A stretch of DNA of 11,378 nucleotides from Novosphingobium sp. Its GTDB lineage: Bacteria; Pseudomonadota; Alphaproteobacteria; Sphingomonadales; Sphingomonadaceae. Position 1 is the first letter of the stretch; every line of letters starts with the position of its first letter. This document shows positions 1-6,260 of the stretch, piece by piece. The stretch is taken from contig JAIXYF010000410.1 in assembly GCA_027490345.1 (NCBI GenBank), forward strand, positions 1-11,378, written 5' to 3'. The notes beneath the pieces were generated by a model. That model did no database searches. It saw only the letters and a program-made list of their open reading frames with translations, and was not told where the DNA came from. Made by a program: the position numbers and the translations under genes.

Positions 1-1071
1 AACAAGGCGGTCTGGCGCGCAGGGCATGACGCGCGCGTCCTGACATTTTTCCAGACGCCGGAACTGCGCGGCGAAGGGGCGCGCAGCCAGTTCCTGCCGC
101 TGTGCTATCAAGACATCCTGGCGCTCTATCGCCAGCAGAAGCCGGCCGCAGCGCTGTTCATGTGCAGTCCGCCCGATGCCGGGGGAAATTGCAGCTTCGG
201 CGCGGAAACCGGGTTTATCGCGGCCCTGTGGCGCGAGATTCCGGTGCGCATTGCCCACATCAATCCGCTGATGCCGCGCACGCCGGGTGATCCCGGCATT
301 CCACTTGCAGAGCTGACCGGCTGGTACGAGAGCGAGCAGCCGCTGCGCACGATGGCCAGCGGCGAGGACGCGACGAGCCTCGCTATCGCCGCCCACGTCG
401 CGCCGCTCATCCCCGATAGGGCGACGGTTCAAACCGGGCTCGGCAAGATCCCCGATGCCGTGCTCCGCGCGCTCACGGGCCATCGCGGCCTGCGGCTCCA
501 CACGGGCCTCATCGGCGATGGTGCGCTGGAACTCGTGCGCTCGGGCGCGATGGCAAACGGTCCGTCGGCGCTTGTCGGGGTCGCAATCGGCAGTACCGCG
601 CTCTACGACGGGCTCGGCGATCCCCATTTCCAGTTCCGTCCGGTCAGTGTCACCCACGATCCGGCAACGCTCGGCGCAATCGAGCGGTTCGTCACGATCA
701 ATTCCGCGATGGAAGTGGATCTTTACGGACAGGTCCATGCAGAAGCTTCGGCGCGGGGGTTCCTGTCGGGACCCGGCGGCGGGGGCGACTACGCGCGCGG
801 CGCAAGGGCCGCAGGCGGTCTGAGGATCATCGCGCTGCCGTCGGAGACAGGGACTGCCAGCCGCATTGTTCCGGCAGGCGGAGGGCACGGTCCGGTTTCG
901 CTCTCGCGTTTCGATGTCGATGTGGTCGTAACCGAACATGGCGCGGCGGATCTGCGCAATCTGGGGCACGAGGCGCGCGCGCAGGCGCTGATCGGCATCG
1001 CCGCGCCCCATACCCGCGAGACTTTGGCCCGGCATTGGCGCGATGCCATGCAGGCCCTGCAGGAGAGTTGA
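1..1071 (+). CDS. Acetyl-CoA hydrolase/transferase family protein (CoA-transferase), 5'-truncated
   Basis: The reading frame is open from base 1, so the gene starts upstream; 356 codons plus TGA are visible. Relatives are usually about 420-440 residues, so roughly 70-80 N-terminal residues are missing. The family moves CoA between acetyl-CoA and a carboxylate (4-hydroxybutyrate or succinate CoA-transferases) or hydrolyses acetyl-CoA, in the cytoplasm. Family signatures are plain: QTGLGKIPDAVL near visible residues 144-155, GPSALVGVAIGSTALYDGL, then INSAMEVDLYGQVHAE (about 233-248), a glycine-rich GPGGGGDYARGA stretch and VVVTEHGAADLR near the C-terminus. The Glu in SAMEVDL is my best guess for the thioester-forming carboxylate; I could not align it to a structure. 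The BKACE gene begins 2 bp after the stop and its Shine-Dalgarno lies inside this gene's end. Together they suggest CoA recycling for a carboxylic-acid pathway. The donor and acceptor acids cannot be told from sequence. Confidence 0.9.
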   Translation, partial: NKAVWRAGHDARVLTFFQTPELRGEGARSQFLPLCYQDILALYRQQKPAAALFMCSPPDAGGNCSFGAETGFIAALWREIPVRIAHINPLMPRTPGDPGIPLAELTGWYESEQPLRTMASGEDATSLAIAAHVAPLIPDRATVQTGLGKIPDAVLRALTGHRGLRLHTGLIGDGALELVRSGAMANGPSALVGVAIGSTALYDGLGDPHFQFRPVSVTHDPATLGAIERFVTINSAMEVDLYGQVHAEASARGFLSGPGGGGDYARGARAAGGLRIIALPSETGTASRIVPAGGGHGPVSLSRFDVDVVVTEHGAADLRNLGHEARAQALIGIAAPHTRETLARHWRDAMQALQES

Positions 1072-1076
1072 ACGTG
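1061..1076 (+). promoter_or_regulatory. Ribosome binding site fixing the GTG start of the BKACE gene
   Basis: AGGAGAG (1061-1067) lies six bases before GTG at 1074-1076. The protein from this GTG begins MAQHKVIISCAVTGSIHTP, matching where this family normally starts (KVIITCAVTG-type first strand). The in-frame ATG at 1035 lies inside the upstream gene and would add 13 residues, so it is disfavoured. Confidence 0.8.
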
Positions 1077-2003
1077 GCACAGCACAAAGTCATCATCAGC
1101 TGCGCGGTTACGGGCTCGATCCACACTCCGTCGATGTCACCGCACCTTCCCGTCACCGCGCAGGAGATTGCCGAAGCCGCGCTCGGCGCAGCGGACGCTG
1201 GTGCGGCCATCGTCCACCTTCACGCGCGCGATCCGCAGGATGGTCACCCAGTCCACACGCCCGAGGACTTCGAACCGTTCCTGCGCGTGATCAAGCAGAG
1301 CAGCGACGTGGTGGTGAATCTCACAACCGGCGCATCACCCTACATGCCGGTCGAATACCGCGTGAAGCCCGCCGAAGTGTGGAAGCCTGAAGTCGCCAGC
1401 CTTAACATGGGCTCGATGAATTTTGGCCTGTTCCCGATGCTGAAGCGCTTCAAGGAATTCCAGCACGCGTGGGAGCCGGAGATGCTGGAGGGGAGCCACG
1501 ATCTGGTGTTCCGCAACAGCTTCAAGGACATCCGTTATGCGCTCGACACGCTAAATGCTACCGGCACGCGCTATGAGTTCGAGTGCTATGACACCAGCCA
1601 CCTCTACAACCTGCACTACTTCTGGAGCGAAGGGCTGTTAGAAGCCCCACTGTTCATCCAGACCTGCTTCGGCCTGCTCGGGGGGATCGGCGCGCATCCC
1701 GACGATGTGATGCACATGAGGCGGACCGCAGACCGGCTGTTTGGCGACAACTACCGCTGGTCCGTCTTGGCTGCGGGCGCTAACCAGATGAAAGTCGCCG
1801 CCATGGCCGCGAGCATGGGCGGTCATGTCCGCGTCGGGCTGGAAGACAGCCTGTGGATCGGGCGCGGGCAGCTCGCGCAAAGCAACGCCGAACAGGTAAC
1901 CCGCGTACGCCAGATCATCGAGGGACTCGGACTTGAGGTCGCCACGCCGGATGATGCCCGCGCGATCCTTTCCCTGAAGGGCGCCGATGCCGTCGGCTTC
2001 TGA
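1074..2003 (+). CDS. Beta-keto acid cleavage enzyme (BKACE, DUF849; 3-keto-5-aminohexanoate cleavage-like)
   Basis: This 309-residue protein has the usual length of the BKACE family, Zn-dependent TIM-barrel enzymes that condense a beta-keto acid with acetyl-CoA and split it into acetoacetate and a new acyl-CoA. Diagnostic segments are KVIISCAVTGSIHTP at the N-terminus, AGAAIVHLHARDP with the two expected zinc-ligand histidines (about His48 and His50), VVNLTTGAS, ASLNMGSMNF, and GHVRVGLEDSLWIGRG, whose Glu (about 257) matches the third zinc ligand. The metal site therefore looks intact. The gene starts with GTG 2 bp after the CoA-transferase and overlaps the acyl-CoA ligase by 17 nt, so the three are probably co-translated. 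Family members differ in which keto acid they take (3-keto-5-aminohexanoate, dehydrocarnitine, beta-ketoadipate and others). The substrate here is not predictable by eye; the neighbours suggest a chain-shortened catabolite. Confidence 0.92.
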   Translation: MAQHKVIISCAVTGSIHTPSMSPHLPVTAQEIAEAALGAADAGAAIVHLHARDPQDGHPVHTPEDFEPFLRVIKQSSDVVVNLTTGASPYMPVEYRVKPAEVWKPEVASLNMGSMNFGLFPMLKRFKEFQHAWEPEMLEGSHDLVFRNSFKDIRYALDTLNATGTRYEFECYDTSHLYNLHYFWSEGLLEAPLFIQTCFGLLGGIGAHPDDVMHMRRTADRLFGDNYRWSVLAAGANQMKVAAMAASMGGHVRVGLEDSLWIGRGQLAQSNAEQVTRVRQIIEGLGLEVATPDDARAILSLKGADAVGF

Positions 2004-3408
2004 GGCCTTCCTGCCGCTGGCCAACTTGTTTGCGCGGGTTCCGCCCGAACGCGAGGCGCTGGTCCATGGGACAGAGCAGTGGACGTTTGGCCAGCTCGAT
2101 GCGCGCAGTGCGCAGCTAGCGACATGGCTCATCGGCAAAGGTGTGGAGCCACACGATCTAATGGCCTTCCAGCTTCCGAACGGGCCTGACTTTCTCGCGC
2201 TCACTTTTGCCATCTACCGCTGCGGCGCGACTCCTGCGCCGCTCTCGCATCGCCTTACCCCCACAGAGCGTGATGCCATCATCGGCGTAATGCAGCCGCG
2301 CTGCGCCATCGATGCCGAGATGCTGCCCGCGCCCTCGTCCCACCATGCCCCGGCGGAGCCGTGCCCGGTTGCGGGGTCGTGGAAGGCCTGCACCAGCGGT
2401 GGCAGCACAGGTACGCCCAAGGTCATCGTCGATGGCCGCCCTGCCGGTTTTCCCGCTGGCACCGCCTTCATCGGAATCCCAGCCTACGGCAAGGTGATCG
2501 TGCCAGGGCCACTTTACCACAACGCCCCGTTCAGCGCGGCGGTGTTCGCACTGTGGAATGGCTCCACCGTCCACACCATGGACAGGTTCGACGCGGTGGC
2601 GGCGCTTGATATCATCGCGCATGAGGGGATTGGCTGGGCGCTGATGGTGCCAACCATGATGCACCGGATCATGACCCTGCCCGAAACCGCGCGGCCACCT
2701 GCGCGATATGCCGCTTGGAAGCAGGTTGTGCACACCGCTGCGCCTATGGCGCCCTGGCTCAAATCGGCGTGGATCGACTGGCTCGGACCGGATCATGTCT
2801 GGGAAGTCTACGGCGCGACCGAAGGCCTTGTCCGCTGCTGGATCGGCGGGCGCGAGTGGCTGAAGCGGCCCGGTTCGGTCGGCCGCCCCATCGGCGGTGG
2901 TTGTATCCGTATCCTGCGCCCCGATGGCAGCGATGCGGCACCGGGCGAGCAGGGCGAGGTCTATGCCATGCCACCCGGCGGCCCCGGATCGACTTACCGC
3001 TACATCGGGGCCGAGCGCCGTGCGACCCCCGAGGGCTGGGAAACCGTCGGCGACATCGGCTGGCTCGATGCGGACGGCTTTCTTTTCCTGGCAGACCGCA
3101 AAGATGACCTGATAATCAGTGGCGGGATCAACATCTGGCCCGCCGAGGTCGAGGCAGCCGTCCTGCGTCACCCGGACGTGCGAAGCTGCGCAGTCTTCGG
3201 CAAACCCGATCCCGATCTGGGTGCGTGTGTCCACGCCGTTATCGAAACTGACTCGGCGCTGTCAGTGAGTGACCTCTCGGCCTTCCTTGCCGACCACCTC
3301 GCCAAAGCCAAGCACCCCCGCTCTATAGACGTTACCACCCAGCGTGTCCGCGACGATGCAGGCAAGTTCCGCAAACCGCGCACGCCGATACCGGAGCCCA
3401 CACCATGA
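1987..3408 (+). CDS. Class I adenylate-forming acyl-CoA ligase (AMP-dependent synthetase)
   Basis: A 473-residue cytoplasmic enzyme expected to activate a carboxylic acid with ATP and load it on CoA. The ANL-superfamily motifs appear in order: A3 phosphate loop TSGGSTGTPK (136-145), the fatty-acyl-ligase-like GPLYHNAPF (174-182), A5 YGATEG (275-280), A7 around GD (355-356), A8 ADRKDDLIISGG (369-380) and the A10 region DAGKFRK with the likely catalytic Lys460. All catalytic elements look present. It is short for the family (usually 500-550), mainly from a compact N-terminal part and acceptor-proximal region. ATG 1987 is preceded by GAAGG (1976-1980) and lies inside the BKACE gene; the stop overlaps the next ATG as ATGA. 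PLYHNAPF-type ligases are often named long-chain-fatty-acid or bile-acid CoA ligases, so a hydrophobic acid is plausible, but specificity is not shown. Confidence 0.93.
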   Translation: MPSASEAFLPLANLFARVPPEREALVHGTEQWTFGQLDARSAQLATWLIGKGVEPHDLMAFQLPNGPDFLALTFAIYRCGATPAPLSHRLTPTERDAIIGVMQPRCAIDAEMLPAPSSHHAPAEPCPVAGSWKACTSGGSTGTPKVIVDGRPAGFPAGTAFIGIPAYGKVIVPGPLYHNAPFSAAVFALWNGSTVHTMDRFDAVAALDIIAHEGIGWALMVPTMMHRIMTLPETARPPARYAAWKQVVHTAAPMAPWLKSAWIDWLGPDHVWEVYGATEGLVRCWIGGREWLKRPGSVGRPIGGGCIRILRPDGSDAAPGEQGEVYAMPPGGPGSTYRYIGAERRATPEGWETVGDIGWLDADGFLFLADRKDDLIISGGINIWPAEVEAAVLRHPDVRSCAVFGKPDPDLGACVHAVIETDSALSVSDLSAFLADHLAKAKHPRSIDVTTQRVRDDAGKFRKPRTPIPEPTP

Positions 3409-4586
3409 CCCCGCCCACTCTCACGCAGTTCCGTGCCGAGAAGCAGGACAATGGCCTCGTGCACCTCGTGTTCGATTGCCCTGACAGATCGATGAACGTG
3501 TTTTCGAACAAGGCTATCCACGAGCTCGGTGAATTTGCCGAATGGCTGCACCGTGCCGATGTGAAGGGCGTGCTCGTGCGATCAGGCAAGGCCACCGGCT
3601 TTTGTGCGGGCGCTGACCTTACCGAACTCGGCGTGGCTTACGACATGATCGTCGCTGCGCCCGCTGCTGACCGGTTCGACATGGCGTTCAACCACTTCTT
3701 TCCGCTTAGCCATGCCATCCGGAGGCTGGAGACAGCGGGCAAGCCTGTGGCTGCCGCCATCGCCGGAGTGGCACTCGGCGGTGGCTGCGAGCTCGCGCTG
3801 GGCACACATTACCGCGTCGTCACCAGCAACCGCCGGGCCATGCTCGGTCTGCCCGAGTGCGGGGTCGGCCTGCTGCCGGGCGCGGGCGGAACCCAGCGTA
3901 TGCCGCGGCTCGTCGGCGTCGCGCTCGGCCTCGAGGTGCTGCTGCTTGGCCGCACGCTTGCAGGCGAGGAAGCGCTTGAGGCCGGCCTTGTCCACGCTGT
4001 GGCCGAACAGGGAGAGGAAATCGCTGCGGCGGAGGAGTGGCTCCTCTCGGACCGCGCGCATGCGGTGCAGCCGTGGGACGACGCCGCGCAGCCGCTCGCC
4101 CATGCCGCCTACGCGGATGCCATCGCCGCGCATCGCACGCGCGAAATGGCGCGAATGCTCGGCCATGAACCAGCCCCGCTCGCGATCCTCGATTGCGTCG
4201 AGTTTGGACTGATGCAGCCGATTGATGGCGCAATCCGTGCGGAAATGTCGGTGTTTGCCCACCTGATCCAGCGTCCTGAGCCGCGAAACATGATCCGAAC
4301 CATGTTCCTGGGCAAGCAGGCCTATGACAAGGCCAGCCGGGAAGGCACGCTTTCGCCGGCGGTGATGGTTGCCAGCGAGGCGATCGCGCGGCTCGTCGTC
4401 TCTGCCATGCCCGAGAATCTGGATCTGACCACGGCCCTCCAATCATTGGCACCTGAAATCGGCCAGATGGCGGCGAAACTCTCGCCAGTCGAGATGCTTC
4501 AACTTGACCATGCGGTAACGCTTAGCAGGGCAATCCCGGCCTATGTGGGCGGCGCCAGCGGGGTGCTTGAACTGGCTGCTGCTTAA
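3405..4586 (+). CDS. Enoyl-CoA hydratase/isomerase (crotonase) with FadB/FadJ-like C-terminal extension
   Basis: A 393-residue crotonase-superfamily protein. The first 260 or so residues are the catalytic fold. GFCAGADL (65-72) and GVALGGGCELAL (121-132) form the oxyanion hole. Glu129 and Glu151 (in GLPECGVG) sit where hydratases carry their two catalytic glutamates. LLPGAGGTQRMPRLVG (156-171) follows. Both acids present argues for syn-hydration of a 2-enoyl-CoA rather than a thioesterase or dehalogenase variant. Plain hydratases are about 260 residues. The extra 130 residues, including PEPRNMIRTMFLGKQAYDK (291-309), resemble the linker helix region of the multifunctional FadB/FadJ alpha-subunits, but the Rossmann 3-hydroxyacyl-CoA dehydrogenase domain that follows there is absent. 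Start ATG 3405 overlaps the ligase stop as ATGA, implying translational coupling. It is the last gene of the + strand operon; the next gene converges with 13 bp between. Confidence 0.92.
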   Translation: MTPPTLTQFRAEKQDNGLVHLVFDCPDRSMNVFSNKAIHELGEFAEWLHRADVKGVLVRSGKATGFCAGADLTELGVAYDMIVAAPAADRFDMAFNHFFPLSHAIRRLETAGKPVAAAIAGVALGGGCELALGTHYRVVTSNRRAMLGLPECGVGLLPGAGGTQRMPRLVGVALGLEVLLLGRTLAGEEALEAGLVHAVAEQGEEIAAAEEWLLSDRAHAVQPWDDAAQPLAHAAYADAIAAHRTREMARMLGHEPAPLAILDCVEFGLMQPIDGAIRAEMSVFAHLIQRPEPRNMIRTMFLGKQAYDKASREGTLSPAVMVASEAIARLVVSAMPENLDLTTALQSLAPEIGQMAAKLSPVEMLQLDHAVTLSRAIPAYVGGASGVLELAAA

Positions 4587-4599
4587 GCGTTATGCCGAA

Positions 4600-4902
4600 T
4601 CAAGGCCCGCCCGCGCCAAGCGCTTTCAGCGTTGCAACTTCGGGCGGCGCGCCAAGATGAGCAAACACGGCTTTGAACACCGCCTTGTCGAGCAACTGGC
4701 TGCCCTCGGCATAAACTGCCGCCGATTGCCAGCGCTCGATGAAAATGAAGCGATTGGCATCCGCCTCGTCTTGCAAGAGATCGACCCCGACCACGCCATC
4801 AAGCTCGGCAATCCGCTGCGAGAGGTGACCAAGCTCCGCTCGCAAGGCCGAAACGGCGCCTTCCGTTGCCCGCAGCACATATTGCTTGATGAACAGATCC
4901 AT
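4600..4902 (-). CDS. Small ABM-domain (antibiotic biosynthesis monooxygenase / YgiN-like) protein
   Basis: A 100-residue product beginning MDLFIKQYVLRATEG and containing RFIFIERWQSAAVYAEGSQ, the beta-strand plus ERW/S pattern of the dimeric alpha/beta-barrel ABM family. Members include cofactor-free quinol monooxygenases such as YgiN, polyketide anthrone oxygenases, and non-catalytic relatives. The length matches a single domain. The frame stays open upstream to 5109, but the family homology starts at the Met encoded at 4902-4900. A weak purine stretch (AAGAGCGAGA on the coding strand) precedes it. The histidine often seen in the second half (SxxHxxH-like) is not obvious beyond one AHL near the C-terminus, so catalytic activity is uncertain. 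It lies 71 bp after the flavin monooxygenase on the same strand and is probably the operon's last gene. It could finish an oxidation begun by that enzyme or protect against quinone-like products; both are inference. Confidence 0.75.
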   Translation of the reverse strand: MDLFIKQYVLRATEGAVSALRAELGHLSQRIAELDGVVGVDLLQDEADANRFIFIERWQSAAVYAEGSQLLDKAVFKAVFAHLGAPPEVATLKALGAGGP

Positions 4903-4933
4903 GGGCGCGTCTCGCTCTTGCTGCCGATGCGCT

Positions 4934-4956
4934 GGGCAGAGCCAACCGCTCTGCCC
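4934..4956. repeat. Perfect 9-bp inverted repeat in the monooxygenase-ABM gap
   Basis: GGGCAGAGC (4934-4942) and GCTCTGCCC (4948-4956) pair perfectly around the 5-base loop CAACC. The repeat sits between the stop of the flavin monooxygenase (4974) and the start of the ABM gene (4902). Neither strand has a following T-run, so it is not a classical intrinsic terminator. It could act as an mRNA 3'-end stabiliser or partial attenuator that sets the ABM level. Confidence 0.6.
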
Positions 4957-4973
4957 GCAACCTTCCCCTCGGG

Positions 4974-6167
4974 TCAGGCTTTTGGAGGCAACGCGGCGAT
5001 GAGTTCGGGCGCGATGTCCTTTTGGCCATGCTCGTCGATATGGCGCTGGATGCGGTCCTGGATGGCGGCACCAATCTGTCCCGCCAGTTCGGGCCGGTTG
5101 GCGCGGCATTCAGCTTCCGACACGGCGCGGTTGTCGATCATATCGTCGACTTGCGGCATGACGAAACGGGCAAACATCTCGTAGGAGCGCTTGGTTTCGG
5201 TCCAATCGGCCCAGTTGTGGGCAAACAGCACCAGTGTGCCGAACCCGCCCGACTGCTCCTGCAGCCGCTTGATTTGCGCCACGGCGTCGTCGGGCGTGCC
5301 GATCACCGCCATATGCGAGCTCATCAGCGCATCGATGACATCGCCGCCACCCGGAACGATCGGCAAGGCTGCCACGTTGCGCAGATAGTCGGCCCAGCCT
5401 TCGACGCCGAACTCGACCTCTTTGCGGGCCTGTTCGCGCGTCGGTGCAATATGCATCGGCGCAACCAATCGCCAGTTCTTGCGATCAATCGTCTTGCCAT
5501 TGGCCTTGGCCGTGTCCTCGGCGATATTCCAGTTGGCCGAAAGCGCATCGAAAGCGCCGCCGGACGTCGCGCCGAATGAGAGCATGCCAATGCCGTTGCG
5601 CCCGGCTGCGCGCGATCCGGTCGGAGAAATTGTGCTGGCTGCGATCATGTCAATGCTGGGCCGAGAATAGGGCGTCATGTGGATCCGCGCATTGTCGAGC
5701 GTGAACCAGTCGGTCTTGGCGGTCACCGTTTCACCGCGCAGCAGACGAACAAGCACGTCGATGCCTTCGTCCATCATGTCGCGCTGCTTTGCGACGGGAA
5801 TGCCCATCATCTTGGCATCGGAGGCCAGCGAACCCGGACCCATACCGAGCATGACACGGCCACGAGTCATGTGATCGAGCTGGCTATAGCGCTCGGCGAT
5901 CATCAGCGGATGGTGATAGGGCACGGAGGTCACCGCCGAGCCCAGCTTGATACGCTTGGTGCGCTCTGCCGCAGCCGCGATCATCACTTCGGGGCTGGCA
6001 ATCAGTTCCCACCCGGCCGAATGATGCTCACCATACCACAACTCGTCGAAGCCAAGGTACTCAAGGTGCTCCGCCAGTTCGAGATCGCGCTGCAAGGTAA
6101 GCGTCGGGTTCTCGTTCAGCGGATGGTGGGGACCGCAGAAAGCGCCAAAGCGAAGCTTGCCAGACAT
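4974..6167 (-). CDS. LLM-class flavin-dependent monooxygenase (bacterial luciferase-like, limonene-monooxygenase-like)
   Basis: A 397-residue TIM-barrel flavoprotein of the luciferase-like monooxygenase family. Such enzymes use reduced FMN, supplied by a separate reductase, and O2 to oxygenate a substrate. Recognisable segments are RFGAFCGPHHPLNENPTL (6-23), FDELWYGEHHSAGWELIASPE (40-60), IKLGSAVTSVPYHHPLMIAER (73-93), LDHMTRGRVMLGMGPGSLASD (97-117) and the C-terminal IGTPDDAVAQI. The NENPTL, GEHHSAGWE and PYHHPLM arrangement recalls the limonene monooxygenase (LimB) and type II Baeyer-Villiger branch of the family. This is judged from memory of the motifs, not an alignment. The start is fixed by GGAG (6175-6178) seven bases upstream. 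It follows the TonB-dependent receptor by 93 bp and precedes the ABM gene by 71 bp, suggesting an uptake-plus-oxygenation operon. No flavin reductase gene is visible, so the reductase must be encoded elsewhere. Confidence 0.92.
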   Translation of the reverse strand: MSGKLRFGAFCGPHHPLNENPTLTLQRDLELAEHLEYLGFDELWYGEHHSAGWELIASPEVMIAAAAERTKRIKLGSAVTSVPYHHPLMIAERYSQLDHMTRGRVMLGMGPGSLASDAKMMGIPVAKQRDMMDEGIDVLVRLLRGETVTAKTDWFTLDNARIHMTPYSRPSIDMIAASTISPTGSRAAGRNGIGMLSFGATSGGAFDALSANWNIAEDTAKANGKTIDRKNWRLVAPMHIAPTREQARKEVEFGVEGWADYLRNVAALPIVPGGGDVIDALMSSHMAVIGTPDDAVAQIKRLQEQSGGFGTLVLFAHNWADWTETKRSYEMFARFVMPQVDDMIDNRAVSEAECRANRPELAGQIGAAIQDRIQRHIDEHGQKDIAPELIAALPPKA

Positions 6168-6200
6168 CCTTGTTCTCCAGTTTGATATCGTTCAATTCTG

Positions 6201-6217
6201 CCCCGTTGTGTCCGGGG
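6201..6217. repeat. Short inverted repeat upstream of the flavin monooxygenase gene
   Basis: CCCCG (6201-6205) pairs with CGGGG (6213-6217) around a 7-base loop. It is the second, smaller hairpin in the receptor-monooxygenase gap and lies about 35 bases before the monooxygenase start codon. It has no T-tract. On its own it is weak; its interest is that it stands in tandem with the strong hairpin at 6224-6255. Confidence 0.45.
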
Positions 6218-6223
6218 TTTCAT

Positions 6224-6255
6224 GGGCCGGGCGGATGAGGGAACCCGCCCGGCCC
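6224..6255 (-). terminator. Strong GC hairpin just after the receptor gene (attenuator or 3'-stabiliser)
   Basis: GGGCCGGGCGG (6224-6234) and CCGCCCGGCCC (6245-6255) form a perfect 11-bp all-GC stem with a 10-base loop, 5 bases past the receptor stop codon at 6261. In the direction of transcription the stem is followed by ATGAAACC, not a T-run, so full intrinsic termination is doubtful. The position, directly after a highly expressed outer-membrane protein gene and before its enzyme partners, fits partial termination or protection of the receptor mRNA from 3' exonucleases. The structure is certain; its role is inferred. Confidence 0.5.
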
Positions 6256-6260
6256 TGACT

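Noticed and set aside
160..162. ATG 160 as the start of the CoA-transferase
   Set aside because: The frame is open to base 1 with family-like sequence (LTFFQTPELRGEGARSQFLP) before it, so the gene simply begins outside the window.
2158..3234. A 358-codon frame on the - strand within the ligase gene
   Set aside because: The + strand frame holds all ANL motifs in order. The antisense frame shows no family pattern, only Arg/Gly/Ala-rich filler.
3582..4442. A 286-codon - strand frame opposite the crotonase
   Set aside because: Shadow of a clear crotonase gene; no motif of its own.
4581..4588. Palindrome GCTTAAGC at the crotonase stop as a terminator
   Set aside because: Only 8 bp with no loop and no T-run; likely chance.
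4903..5109. A 69-codon N-terminal extension of the ABM protein
   Set aside because: It overlaps the end of the monooxygenase gene and reads as low-complexity Arg/Gly-rich sequence. ABM homology starts at the Met at 4902.
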